54,687 nt of DNA from Zelonia costaricensis (lineage: Eukaryota > Euglenozoa > Kinetoplastea > Trypanosomatida > Trypanosomatidae): NCBI GenBank assembly GCA_030849075.1, contig JASAOO010003400.1, forward strand, positions 1 to 54,687. Direction: 5' to 3'. Below are positions 1-10,113 of the stretch, piece after piece. Below the pieces are notes generated by a model that did not search any database, was not told the origin of the DNA, and was given only the letters and a program-made list of their open reading frames with translations. Position 1 is the first letter of the stretch. Every line of letters starts with the position of its first letter. A program made the position numbers and the translations under genes.

Positions 1-1
1 G

Positions 2-2650
2 GGCGACCGCAACGACTTGCACATCGGCGACTACGTCGGCTTCGAGCGCATCTCGCCCAGCAAGGAGTGGAAGCTGTCGCTGGGCAAGGTGATCGGCTTC
101 CCGTCGACGCGCACCGTGAAAGTGGCGCACTACGACGCCGTCAACGACACGTCGGTGGCGCAGGACCCCGTTTCGGAGGCGGCGGTGCAGCAGCGCGCCG
201 AGGCGGATGACAAGATGGACATCTGGCACAACCGCGAGGCCCTCCGCGAGGACCTGGCTCAGGCTTCCGCTAAGGAGAAGGCCGCCGCGCAGCGCCTCTT
301 CGCCGCGCGCGACGAGACGGTCATACGCCAGGTGGCCGCCGGCGATCGCGTGACGGAGACGCTGGAAGTGCTCGACAAGGCCCGCCGCGACCTGCGCGCG
401 ATCCCGTCGAAGCAGTGGCGCGCACTGCGCGACCCGGGCACGCCCTCCGCCGAAGTGGTCGGCGTTCTGCGCTCCGTCATGCTCATCCTGTACGAGGACA
501 GCGTGACCGAGTGGGAGGACATCCAGGAGGTGATGCGCCGCCCCGACTTCATGGACCGCATTGTTGGCTGGGACTGCACCGTCACCCCCATGTCCCTGGC
601 CCGCCGCAAGAAGATCGTGTCCCTGTGCGCCGGTGAGAGCGAGGCCAGCCTGAAGGCAGCGAAGAAGCGCCGCCGCTCGGGCTCCCGCACCCCCGGCCTG
701 GGGGCCCCCACCGGCCCCCTCACCATCGAGCCCAAGAGCTCGAGCGCGCCGGGGCTCGTGACGCTGGACAAGAGCATTCGGGCGTGGATCAACGCGCAGC
801 TGGCCTGCTCCGAGGCCGCGCGTGAGCAGGAGATTGTGATCAACGACTGCTTCGCCGACCAGCAGGAGCAGCGCGTGCTGCTGCGCGAGATCAACGACAT
901 GCGTGTCGGCATCTCCAGCCTCGAGCACCAGATCCTGGAAATGAAGAACGCCATCCTCGGCATCGACGACTCGCCGAAGCCGATCATGCCGCTCGACGCG
1001 TACCAGACGGACACGGTCTTCTACAAGCGCACGTACCCCGACTCTGAGGGCCGCTTCGTGCAGGAGATCATCCTGCGCGATTCCGTCATCATCAACTTCG
1101 GCCCCATGGCCGAGGAGGACTCGGACGGCTACGTCCGCCTGAACCAGACACAGGCGGACTACCTGCGCACCGCCGTGATCGCGTCGAACGTGCGCCACGA
1201 CGCGGAGGAGATGGAGGAGCTGCTGGCGCGCAAGGAGCGTGAGGAGCAGGAGATGGCCGAGCTCCGCGCCCGCATCCAGGAGCTGCGCAGCAAGTCGTCT
1301 CTGACGGCGGAGGAGGAGGAGGAGCTGGCGCAGCTGGAGAAGCTGCTGGCCGACGCCGAGCGCCGCCACCATGCGACCCTGTCCCGCATTGCCGACCTCT
1401 ACGCCTGCGGCCGCGGTGCTCGCGAGATCACGCTGGCCATCAAGCGGCCGGAGTTCCGCTACACGCGCCTGCACTGCAAGATGTCGAACGACTGGTCCAT
1501 GATCCTGAGTGACCCGGTGTGCTACAACGAGATGTTGGCCGCCTTCTGCGACGACGTGTCGAACCTGCTCAACATCCCGTCCACGTACGTGCTCGACATC
1601 GACGCCCGCGCCGGCTCTCTTCTCATCGACTTCACGGTGAAGCACAACGGCGACCTCGACGACGACGAGCTGCAGGAGCTGATCAACAACGGCAAGTTCT
1701 CCGCGCTGTCGATGTTCTACGAGAAGGTCACTTTCAAGAAGACGTCGCCGCTCAACACGAGCCAGCAGATCGAGGCCTACGAGCTCGAGCAGCGCCTCGC
1801 CGGGCCGGCCTCGATCTCTGGCATGGGCATCCGTCAGATCCTCGCCGACTATTACAACCCCGACGGCACCCTCGACGAGGAGTTCAGCGACGCGGTCAAG
1901 GCCGACCCGCGTTACCGGAAGGCCATCATCACCATCCCGCCGCTGCGCGAGGACTACGACGCGGCCCTCGTGAGCGGCCCGTTCGAGCAGTACGCCGGCG
2001 ATGATGAGGAGGCGCCGGACGCGAAGCTGGCGGCCAGCGCAATGGCGTCCACCGGCGGCGCAGAGGCGGAGGAGGCGCCTGCTGCTGCTGCGGCGGCGGC
2101 GGCCATTCCGGAGGAGCCGGAGGAGGAGGAGGAGGCCGCGGCGCCACCGACGGAGTTGCGTGCCCGCGCCACGACGCCGCCAGACGCGGCGCACGAGGCC
2201 CCTGCGGAGGCTGCGGCTGCCACGGCGCCGACCGACGAGCCGGATACGGCCGCCGCGGGCGCCGCGGCGGCGACGCAGGCGAAGTCGACGTCGTCGTCCA
2301 CGTCGAGCGGCACGTCCACCAAGGCGACGACGCCCCGAGCAGAGCTCGAAGCCGAGGCCGAGGCCGCCGCGGAGGCGGAGAAGACCGAGCGCCTGGAGAA
2401 CGCTGACGCAGCGGCCGACGCCGCCGCTGCCGCGGAGCCGCCAGTGGACGCGGAGTCGATCGGCGTGGCCGCCGCCTCGGCTGCGCCCGTCGGGTCCGGC
2501 CACGCGAAGCCGGCGGCGGAGGAGACGGCGGTGTGTGCGAGCACCAAGGCCTTGTCGGCCGTGACCTCGCCGAAGGCGTCGTCCAAGGCGTCGTCCAAGA
2601 AGTCGTCCAAGAAGCCGTCGCCGAAGGAGAAGTTTGCGGATGAGCTGTGA
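2..2650 (+). CDS. Coiled-coil protein with dynein-stalk-like and FAZ1-like domains (5' partial)
   Basis: The reading frame is open from base 2, so the true start lies upstream; 882 residues are visible. Around nt 380-850 there is a region that matches the order of a dynein microtubule-binding stalk: a heptad-rich helix, then RRDLRAIPSKQWRAL, a helix with LILYEDSVTEWEDIQEVM, the motif RRPDFMDRIVGWD, a basic loop, then LDKSIRAWINAQL leading into a return coiled coil (nt 770-960). No AAA+ motor motifs are visible. A second coiled coil follows (about nt 1190-1400). Next comes a roughly 90-residue domain (nt 1459-1730) with the W, F-x-x-D and hydrophobic strand pattern also seen in the genes at 7510 and 13816, resembling the conserved domain of flagellar attachment zone protein 1. 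The tail (nt 1990-2650) is Ala/Glu-rich and ends in Lys-Ser-Ser repeats. I infer a microtubule-linked cytoskeletal or flagellar protein; the domain calls rest on pattern recognition, not a search. Confidence 0.8.
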   Translation, partial: GDRNDLHIGDYVGFERISPSKEWKLSLGKVIGFPSTRTVKVAHYDAVNDTSVAQDPVSEAAVQQRAEADDKMDIWHNREALREDLAQASAKEKAAAQRLFAARDETVIRQVAAGDRVTETLEVLDKARRDLRAIPSKQWRALRDPGTPSAEVVGVLRSVMLILYEDSVTEWEDIQEVMRRPDFMDRIVGWDCTVTPMSLARRKKIVSLCAGESEASLKAAKKRRRSGSRTPGLGAPTGPLTIEPKSSSAPGLVTLDKSIRAWINAQLACSEAAREQEIVINDCFADQQEQRVLLREINDMRVGISSLEHQILEMKNAILGIDDSPKPIMPLDAYQTDTVFYKRTYPDSEGRFVQEIILRDSVIINFGPMAEEDSDGYVRLNQTQADYLRTAVIASNVRHDAEEMEELLARKEREEQEMAELRARIQELRSKSSLTAEEEEELAQLEKLLADAERRHHATLSRIADLYACGRGAREITLAIKRPEFRYTRLHCKMSNDWSMILSDPVCYNEMLAAFCDDVSNLLNIPSTYVLDIDARAGSLLIDFTVKHNGDLDDDELQELINNGKFSALSMFYEKVTFKKTSPLNTSQQIEAYELEQRLAGPASISGMGIRQILADYYNPDGTLDEEFSDAVKADPRYRKAIITIPPLREDYDAALVSGPFEQYAGDDEEAPDAKLAASAMASTGGAEAEEAPAAAAAAAAIPEEPEEEEEAAAPPTELRARATTPPDAAHEAPAEAAAATAPTDEPDTAAAGAAAATQAKSTSSSTSSGTSTKATTPRAELEAEAEAAAEAEKTERLENADAAADAAAAAEPPVDAESIGVAAASAAPVGSGHAKPAAEETAVCASTKALSAVTSPKASSKASSKKSSKKPSPKEKFADEL

Positions 2651-3251
2651 GCATCCGCCACCAACGCGGAAAGAGGGCCACGCACGGCTGCCGTGACGCT
2701 GCTCTGCGCGCACGTGAGAGCTGCCGCGCCCACGAGCAGGAGAGGATGGATCGGCGGAGCCGCGCGGCCGCCGCAAGCGGGAAGGGAGGGGGAAGGAGGG
2801 GAGGGGGGGGGGACCGCACTGCCGCCGCACGCACAAGTGTGTGCCGCTGTCGTCGCGTTGACGTGTCCCAAACTCCGGTGTTGTCTCCCTCTTTTCTTTT
2901 TTTGTTTCCGTGGTTTCTCTCCTGTATCGGTGCCTTGTCGCTGCCCCTCGCTTTGGCTTTGTGCTTTGCTCTTCTTGACCCGTGGCGACTGCGCTTGTCT
3001 GTGTTTCTCTTTTCGTTTCCCTGACGTGGGGTGGGGTGAAGGAGGGGAGGGGGTATGCTGGGGCTGGGCAGCATGCGTGGCGCTGCATTCCTCGCTCTCC
3101 GCAGCCCCGCCAATCCCACGTCTCTCTTTCACACGTCTTCCTCACGAAGCCGACGCGCTCCACTGGTCGCTCTGTCCCTCTTCACTCCGACGCCCACTGG
3201 TGCAGGCGTCGCTCGACGTGTTTCCGGTGTTTCCCCACCTCCACTGCACAA

Positions 3252-3254
<3 letters not shown>

Positions 3255-3292
<38 letters not shown>

Positions 3293-3354
3293 CGCAGCCA
3301 CTCTCTGACCTCCATACGTTCGTGGAGCTGTATGTGTGTGTGTGTGTCTGTGTG
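3255..3354. repeat. CA tract followed by TG tract (inverted microsatellite pair)
   Basis: A (CA)n run covers 3255-3294 and a (TG)n run covers 3331-3354. They are mutually complementary, so the transcript could fold into a hairpin with a loop of roughly 40 nt. Confidence 0.8.
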
Positions 3355-4681
3355 AGAGCGCACTTGGTGTTTTTCCTCCCTTTTCCGTCTGTACTTCCTT
3401 CGGCTTTGTTCTTTTTTCTGTTTTTCGCTCCTCCCGTGGTACGCGGCGTTTCGCGTGCGTGATGGTGTGGTTGCTGTTGTGGGCTGTGTGCGTGTGCGTG
3501 TGGTTGGCCCCATGGGGTGTGGTGTTGTTCCCCCCCTCTTCCTCTCGCCTTTTTTTTCTGTTGTCACCTCCACCTTCCACAGCCCGCGCGTTGGTGTTGG
3601 CGTTACGCGTGTCTGCGTGTGCCAGTGGTGGTGGGGGGTGCGTTGCGGGTGAATGTCTGTACCGTCTCTCTCTTCGCTTCTTTCCTTCATTCTCGTTTTC
3701 TTTTTCCTGCCAGAGTGTGCGGGACGGCCGCTGGCAGCGCGTACACGCACTTGTCTTTGCCTCTCTCTCTCTCGTGCCGCAGCGCTTCGCCCGCTGCTGC
3801 CGGGGCTTCTGCGGTGGTGCGTCCCCGTGGTGGTTGGCCCCTCCCCCCTCCCCACAGCCCGGAGCTCACCCCCTGCTGGTCTCCTCAACAGCGTAGAGTG
3901 CTGAAGCAGCTTCGGTGTTTCCAGCTCCCGCGGCGCCTGCTCGTGCGCGCGGACGTTGCAGGCGGGACACGCTGTCGTCGCCTGCGTGCGACGCAGCCCG
4001 CCAAACGGAAGGGGCAAGCGGCGGCGATGGGGGGAGGTGGTGGTGCGAAGGGGGGGGGTGGGGGTGAGACGCGGACGCGTCGACCTTCATCAACATCAAA
4101 CGTGAAGCCAAAAAGAACAACAAACCCCCCACCAAAGAAAAATACAAATACGAAAAGAAGGAGCAGAAAAAGAGAGGCGCTTTGATGCGTAGACGCACCC
4201 TCGCAGACCGGATGATGGCGTTGGGCACGGGGTCGTGCATTCGAGGGCCGCGTGGCCACCGTGAAGCGCCGTCGCTGTGCAGCAGCTGGAGGGGGGGGGG
4301 GGCGCGGGGCGGTGCCCTCCTCCCTTTTCCTTTCAGCTGTGCTTCCCCGTTTTGCGTGGAATTGGGGGCTGGGGTGGCGGCAGCTGGAGAGGGCCCAAGA
4401 GCGCGCCTTCGTCCGAGGGAGGTTCGTGGTCACGGCGGGCTTGGATCGAAGGGTTCGTGTGGTTGGTGCCGGACAGACAGCGAGAGAGAGGGAGGGGAGG
4501 CATACGTGGGATGACCCAGGGGGGGGGTCTGATCACTGCCTTCTTCTCCTCCTTGTCGTGCGTCTCCTGCGCACCCCATCGCCTTTCCTCTTTCTCTCCA
4601 CTGCGCTGCTGCTGCCGACTGCCGTGGCATCTCGTGCCGCACGTACTCAGCGCTTGCAGCGGGTTTCAACCTCCTCCTCTG

Positions 4682-4732
4682 TCCTGTGCCCCTCTCTCCC
4701 TCCCTCCACACACACACACACACATACGTCAG
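4682..4732 (+). promoter_or_regulatory. Candidate trans-splice acceptor for SCO1
   Basis: A C/T-rich tract runs into a short (CA)n run. The first strong AG after it is at 4731-4732, 40 bases before the ATG at 4773. This is the usual spacing for spliced-leader addition in trypanosomatids; the exact site is inferred. Confidence 0.45.
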
Positions 4733-4772
4733 CATCACAAACTGAGGAAGCAACGTACGAGGGAACAGGCTG

Positions 4773-6014
4773 ATGCTGTCTCGAGTCGTCTGCAAGGGCT
4801 CGCTCGGCCGTGGGGTGCTGCGCTGCTCGGCTCGCTGCTTCAGCATCTGCGCCGTTCCCCATGCCCCGTCCAGGTCGTCTCCGTCTACGCGGGCCTCCGT
4901 GCGGGTCAACACCGCAACAGCACGTGGCAGACGTTTGGCGCCTCCAGCGGTGGTGGTGGTGGTCAGCGTGGCTGCCCTCTGCACGCCTCACCGTCATGCG
5001 TCCAACTCGGCCCGCAGCGGCGGCAAGGACATCGACATCGTCGACCAGGAAAAGCCGATCCACATCCGGGTCGCGGAGCGCAAGGACAGCCAAATTTATA
5101 CCTACAACGAGTACGTGGAGAAGCACGAGATGGAGGAGCGGGCGGGGCGGACAATGAGCGAGGCGGTGGACGAGATGCGCGACAACCCGATTTGGATGTT
5201 GTGGGCGCTTGCCTTTCTCTCTCTGGGGGTGCTGACCGTCGTCGTCTCCATCCGGGTGCGGCGCGAGCAGATGCGCTTCGACCCGAAGCTGCGCGCAGTG
5301 AAGTCCTTCGACAGCGCCGAGGGCCCCAGCATCGGCGGCCCCTTCAGCCTCGTCGACGTCAAGACGGGCAAGCGCGTGACGGACGAGGACCTCAAAGGCA
5401 AGTGGCTGTACATCTACTTCGGCTTCACCAACTGCCCGGATGTGTGCCCGGAGGAGATGGCAAAGATGGCGCGGGTGATCAAGCACCTGGACAAGAAGGT
5501 CGGCAAGGACTACTGGCAGCCCATCTTCGTCTCGCTCGACCCAAAGCGCGACACACCCGAGAAGATTCGCGAGTACCTCAGCGACTTCTCGCCGCGCATC
5601 ATGGGCCTTGTCGGCACGCAGGCCGAGGTCGAGGAGGCCGCGCGGCAGTACCGCGTGTACTTTGCGATCCCCGACGAGGAGGCCATGTCTGAGGACGACT
5701 ACCTCGTCGACCACTCCATCATCATGTACCTCATGGACCCCGAGGGGCACTTCTCCGACTACACGACGAAGGAGTTCCAGTGGTTTGAGAGCTACAGCAA
5801 GCTGCTCCGGCGCATGATGGACTACGAGCGCAACAAGGCGACGGAGGAGCAGCAGCGCGCCCTGCGCGGTGAGGCGACGCTGCCGAATGGGGAGACGCCG
5901 GCGAACTTGAAGATCGCCAACGTCGCGTCGATGGTGGACGGTGCCGAGGCGGCGGCCGCGCAGGAGGCGGCGCTGCGCAACCAGCCCGTCGGCCGCTCCC
6001 CACTGCGCTCGTGA
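4773..6014 (+). CDS. SCO1: SCO1/SenC family copper chaperone for cytochrome c oxidase
   Basis: This 413-residue protein has the thioredoxin-like SCO fold signature. The copper site is FTNCPDVCPEE, with Cys221 and Cys225, and the third ligand is His314 in DYLVDHSIIMYL. The proteins of this family deliver copper to the CuA site of cytochrome oxidase subunit 2 in the mitochondrial inner membrane. The N-terminus is rich in Arg, Ser and Ala and lacks acidic residues for about 80 residues, as expected of a mitochondrial presequence. A transmembrane helix at residues 139-160 places the chaperone domain in the intermembrane space. The protein is longer than most SCO1 proteins because of an extended segment before the membrane helix and about 70 extra C-terminal residues. 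The start is the first ATG after the candidate splice acceptor. The family call is secure; the localisation is inferred. Confidence 0.96.
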   Translation: MLSRVVCKGSLGRGVLRCSARCFSICAVPHAPSRSSPSTRASVRVNTATARGRRLAPPAVVVVVSVAALCTPHRHASNSARSGGKDIDIVDQEKPIHIRVAERKDSQIYTYNEYVEKHEMEERAGRTMSEAVDEMRDNPIWMLWALAFLSLGVLTVVVSIRVRREQMRFDPKLRAVKSFDSAEGPSIGGPFSLVDVKTGKRVTDEDLKGKWLYIYFGFTNCPDVCPEEMAKMARVIKHLDKKVGKDYWQPIFVSLDPKRDTPEKIREYLSDFSPRIMGLVGTQAEVEEAARQYRVYFAIPDEEAMSEDDYLVDHSIIMYLMDPEGHFSDYTTKEFQWFESYSKLLRRMMDYERNKATEEQQRALRGEATLPNGETPANLKIANVASMVDGAEAAAAQEAALRNQPVGRSPLRS

Positions 6015-7509
6015 GCGCGAGAGAGGAGGAGGAATCGCAACGAGCGGTGCGTAGCCCGGCTGATGCTGCATCGCAGCGGAGGAAGCGGCTTCCTCTCGCA
6101 GCGCTGGCCCCCACTCAGCTCCCACTCGTCACACACACAGCAAAGACAAAAAGTGCGAGGTTGAAGCGGAAGCGGCGAGCTGCCGTTTGTTTGCTTACCG
6201 CTTCTCGTGATGGCGGTGGTGCTGATGTTGACGCGGGGCTACGTGCCGCTGCTCGCTGCGTGAGTCCCTATCACAAATGCCAACAAACACAAAGAACACG
6301 ACCGCACACACTATGAGAGAAACAGAGGTACCAACCAACGGTTGTGCGGTGCGACGTTGTGTCGTGGAGCTGCTAGCTGGAGTTGGTTCAGTGCTGTTCG
6401 TGGCTGGGGAGTGCGTCGAGGCACCTTCATTCTCGGGGCTGCTGTATTCGCATTGCCACCTGCTGCGTCCGCATGCGCACTCGTACGTGATTGTGCGTGC
6501 AAGTGTGTGTTGAAGAGCGGCCCTGCTCCTGCAGCTGTCAACTTCCCCTCTCCCTCTTGCGTGCGCGCTGATGTGGCGCGGCTGAATCGGTCCGCCTTGC
6601 CTCCCCGGCTCCGCTGTTCGATCCTCGGTTATGGACGATCTACTTGTACCTCCTCCTTCTCCCTTCTCTCTCCACACCCTCTTCTTCTCCGAACACTTGT
6701 GCACTGGCCCCTCGCTCTCCATCTGACCCGGCATACACAAACGCACACACAAAAAAAAAAAACGCCCGTGCAACACACCACCCGCGGCGGCACACGTCAT
6801 ACACAACAAAAAACAAACAAACAGAATCACGGTGTCCTCCTCGCCTCCGTCCTCACCTCTCGCCCCCTCCCTTCAGCCTTCCAGCGTCCAGCAGCTCCTT
6901 CGTTCTTTACCATCCGCTGTTCCCCCCCGCACGTCATCCTTGAGTCGCTGTCCGCCACACCACCTCGCTCTCTTGTTCGTCATCGTACTTCCCTTTCCCT
7001 TCTCCTTCCCCTGGGCTTCTTTGCCTGCGTTTTCAGTCTCCACCTTTACTGGCTGCACTTTGCGCGTCACCCCTCCACCCCTGCCACCCCTGCCACACGC
7101 CACACGCGCCGTAGGAGGACATCAGCAAGGAACATACACACAAAAAAACCCACAAACTGCGTCGCCGTTACCTTTCGACTCTTTTTTTTTTTTTTTTGTT
7201 GTTGTTGTCATTCACCTCCGTCGTGCTTGTTGACTTTCTCAAGTGTTGTCCTTCCCCTTCACTTCTTCCTTCACCCAGAGTGTCAGCTTATTGTTTGCCA
7301 CCGACACGAGCGCGTCTGTCTTTCTCACCCTCCTCTCCCCTCCCCCCTTCTCGTGCCGCTTCTTCTTCGTCCTCCTTCTCCTTGCTTCAGTACAGTGCTT
7401 TGATTCGCCCTGTGTGGACCACCTTCGATTTCTGAGCGCTTTGCTTTTCCTCAGCCTGCTCCCTCCCTCCCTCCACCCATACACGTCCCCTTCCCACCCC
7501 CCTACAGCC
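6015..7509. other. Gene-free spacer, UTR sequence
   Basis: No coding sequence is supported. The interval contains several A-runs (for example around 6750-6830), a T-run near 7181-7197 and long C/T-rich tracts up to the next gene, consistent with a 3' UTR, a polyadenylation zone and a splice-acceptor region. Confidence 0.55.
7441..7507 (+). promoter_or_regulatory. Candidate trans-splice acceptor region
   Basis: This pyrimidine-rich stretch contains AG dinucleotides at 7453-7454 and 7506-7507. The second lies only two bases before the ATG at 7510, so its use would leave almost no gene-encoded 5' UTR. Which AG is used cannot be told from sequence alone. Confidence 0.4.
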
Positions 7510-8190
7510 ATGTCCCGCCGTGAGAGCTGCGTGTGGCACCCGATGCCCGAGGAGGTGCGTCGCTCCTCCGTTCAGTCCCGCCGCGCCTCGCTCGCTGCGG
7601 GCCGCCGCAAGGGCGTCGGCGCTAACGAGCCCGACTGGGAGGTCGAGGCCCCGCCGACCCCGCCGCGTGGCGACTACAGCGCGCGCGACAACCGGCCGGA
7701 GGTGTCGAAGGCCGCCGCGGCTGCGGCCGAGCCGCAGCACGACGAGCACGAGTACGCCGCAGCCGCCCCTGATCCGAAGTCGTCCAGCGAGTCGGTGCCG
7801 GCGCAGAAGGCGAAAGAGAAGCAGGCCCCGATCGCACCGGCTGAGCCCATCGACCGCGCCGCCGCGCCGCTCGCCGCCGGCGAGGTGGAGGCGGAGGTGG
7901 ACGACAGCGGCCGCACGCGCCACACCGTGCGCTTCCACGGCGAGAAGTGGGCGAAGGTGCTGCGCAAGTGCCGCAGCGAGATCGAGTCGGCCTTCCTCAA
8001 GGACATCCGCGACGGCGCCGGCGTGCAGGCGGATGAGGCGAAGCGGCTGAAGATCAAGATGCACGACTGCATGGAGGTGACCTTCGTCGTCTTCAGCGAG
8101 CACCGCTCGCGCCAGAAGGCGATCCACGCGGCGCTGCAGAAGTACAACTTCCCCAATACCTGCGAGCAGTACAGCAAGTTCGAGGCGTAA
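7510..8190 (+). CDS. Small protein with C-terminal FAZ1-like domain
   Basis: This 226-residue protein has a disordered N-terminal half rich in Arg, Ser, Ala and Pro. A globular C-terminal region follows at about residues 136-226. That region starts VRFHGEKWAKVL, continues with IESAFLKDI, and has a strand with MEVTFVVFSEH and a final helix. The same order (aromatic, W, hydrophobic helix with F-x-x-D, strand, final helix ending in Y/F) occurs in the protein at 13816 and, more diverged, in the protein at 2-2650. It resembles the conserved domain of the kinetoplastid flagellar attachment zone protein FAZ1. No catalytic motif, signal peptide or membrane segment is visible. A cytoskeletal role is inferred only from the domain. 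Confidence 0.85.
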   Translation: MSRRESCVWHPMPEEVRRSSVQSRRASLAAGRRKGVGANEPDWEVEAPPTPPRGDYSARDNRPEVSKAAAAAAEPQHDEHEYAAAAPDPKSSSESVPAQKAKEKQAPIAPAEPIDRAAAPLAAGEVEAEVDDSGRTRHTVRFHGEKWAKVLRKCRSEIESAFLKDIRDGAGVQADEAKRLKIKMHDCMEVTFVVFSEHRSRQKAIHAALQKYNFPNTCEQYSKFEA

Positions 8191-8241
8191 AGGGTTTAGC
8201 TCGCCGGTAATACCGTTGTGCGCGTGTGACAGTGTGCCATA

Positions 8242-8396
8242 GTGTGTGTATGTGTGTGTGTGTGTGTGTGAATTTGTGAAGGTGCGCATGCTTTACCGCA
8301 CCCGAATTTCTCTTCGTTTCTGTGCTTCCCACTCGGCTCTCCGGCCCCTCCTCTTCCTTCCCCCTTCTCCTCCCTCTGCGTGTGTGCGTGTGTGCG

Positions 8397-8436
<40 letters not shown>
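8242..8436. repeat. GT microsatellites downstream of the 7510 gene
   Basis: (TG)n occupies 8242-8270. A second, longer tract of (TGTGCG)n and (TG)n units occupies 8379-8436. Both lie in the presumed 3' UTR. Confidence 0.85.
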
Positions 8437-8440
<4 letters not shown>

Positions 8441-9597
8441 TGCGTGTTACCTCTCTGCGTTGCGGCTCTCGCCTTCGTCGTGGCTTTGTGTGCGTGTGTG
8501 GGCACGAGAGGGCATCCTATTTGCTGCATGGATCGAGGGGAGGAGGCGTACGGGGAGTGGGGAGTGGGGGAGGGGGAGTGAAGAGAGTAGCGTCGCGGCC
8601 GGCGCGCATGCAGCGTCACCCCCCTCCTCCTTTTTTAGGTTTTCTCGCCTCTCCCTCCATGTGTGCTCCTCGCTTCTCTATTGTGGTCCTCTGCGTGTTC
8701 CCGCTGTTTCCTGGTCCCCCGCAGCGCTTCCTCCTCCTCCTCCCCTCTTGGCCCTCTCCCGCCCCCTCCCCCTCAGCCACCGTCTGCTGTTTTCACGCAG
8801 TGCACGCAGCGTAGGCCGCCTCTTCGCTTTGCTCCGCCGTCTCGGGCTTGGCTAGTGGCCGCCGTCCTTCCCCTGCCTGCACAGCTGCTCAGCCCGGTCC
8901 TCACCTCCTCCCTTCACCCCCCTTGCCTCCTCCTCTGCTCTCCCTCAGCTACGCGGCTGCGGGCAGTCGCCGCCTCCGTGCTCAGGGGGGGGGGCGGTGG
9001 GGGACGCCGAGGGGCGCTGCCGCGTCAACGCCTCGTGTTGGCAGACACGCAGAGGAAGTCGTGTCGAGAAGGGTGGGCCGAGGTGATGGGAAGGGAAGGG
9101 GGGGAGGCGGCTTCGATGTTGGGGGAGCGCCTTCGGCCTTAGTTTTCTTTGTAGCTTTGATCATTGACACCTTCTGCCCCCCTTCCCCTTTTCCCTCCCG
9201 TACACACACACACACAGACACACAAGGCATGTGCGGTGTGCGGCCGTCTCTCGAGTGCACATGTTGCCCACCACCTCCTCCTTGGCCCTCCCCCCCTCCC
9301 TCCCTCCGGCGCTGCCGTCCTCGTGCTTCCCTCCCTCTCTTCTTCTGTTCTGTTTGGTTTTCTATTCTCCTGTCGCGGCGTTGGTGCGCCTGTCCTTCCC
9401 CCCTTCGCACGCGCTCTCCCCCCCTTCTCTAGCGTGTGTGTGGCGCGCAAGCAACTGTGCATTTGTGTTGCAGCGCGGTAGGCCGGGTGGACGAGTGACG
9501 AACACGATTGAGGGGGTGGGGTGGGTGCGCGGGTGGGCAGATGGGTGAGCGGTCTGAGGGGGGACCAGCGTAGAATGCAGCAGAAACACACGCAAGC

Positions 9598-9618
9598 GGC
9601 CACCTGTCACAGGTGGCC
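9598..9618. other. Perfect 9-bp hairpin followed by pyrimidine run
   Basis: GGCCACCTG and CAGGTGGCC are exact inverted repeats separated by three bases. A T/C-rich run follows at once (9621-9659). The shape resembles a terminator or RNA stem-loop, but I know of no such terminator in this group. Confidence 0.5.
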
Positions 9619-10091
9619 CGCTTTCTGCCCTTTTTTCTTTGTTTCCCCTCCTCCTCCTCATGGTTCACCCTCCGTCATGGCGCGTGTGTGCAGCGCTTCA
9701 TGTGCTTGTGCGAGCGTTGTCGAGGCGCAAGCGGCGCTGTCACGTGTGCGTGTGTGTGTGCGCGATGAAAAACGGTGTGACCGAGGGAGGCAAGCGGGAA
9801 ATGAGAAGAAACAAAAGCGAAGGCTGTGGATGTGCGCGGCGAAGAAGCGCGAACCCCATGACCGGCAACACAATCGACGCGGCCGCACGAGGGTGCGCAA
9901 CAGCTGGAGGTGGAGAGAGAGAGAGCAGAATGAAGGAAACATTGATAAACACAGCGATGCAGGCGCCACGCGAGCACACGCCGTGCCGCGCATCCGAAAT
10001 TAGTGGGTGACTCGAGGAGGGGAGAGGGGGGGGGAGTTCAGGCACTGTAGACGAGCAAGAAGACAAATGAAGNGTTGGGGGCATCTTCGTA

Positions 10092-10113
10092 CCCCCCCCC
10101 CCCCCCCCCCCCC
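10092..10113. repeat. C homopolymer (22 bases)
   Basis: A run of 22 C lies 19 bases after an ambiguous base at 10073. Its length may be an assembly artefact. Confidence 0.8.

Larger units (their letters stand above)
2651..4772. other. Gene-free spacer, UTR sequence
   Basis: I see no coding sequence here. The interval is pyrimidine-rich, with a (CA)n tract at 3255-3294 followed about 40 bases later by a (TG)n tract at 3331-3354; in RNA these could pair. A-rich sequence at 4080-4170 may mark the 3' end zone of the upstream mRNA. The interval ends in the polypyrimidine/AG signal that serves SCO1. Confidence 0.6.

Noticed and set aside
2636..2650. ER-retention signal at the end of the first protein (ends in ADEL)
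   Set aside because: It is not a proper KDEL-type tetrapeptide in this context, and the protein has no visible signal sequence and looks cytoskeletal.
4647..6125. Long open frame on the minus strand over SCO1 (and similar ones over most genes, such as 23458-24672 and 26423-27301)
   Set aside because: They mirror + strand genes with strong GC third-position bias, encode Arg/Leu/His-rich sequence without motifs, and oppose the direction of every supported gene.
6342..7403. 353-codon open frame upstream of the 7510 gene
   Set aside because: It is a translation of C/T-rich acceptor sequence and A-runs and has no recognisable features.
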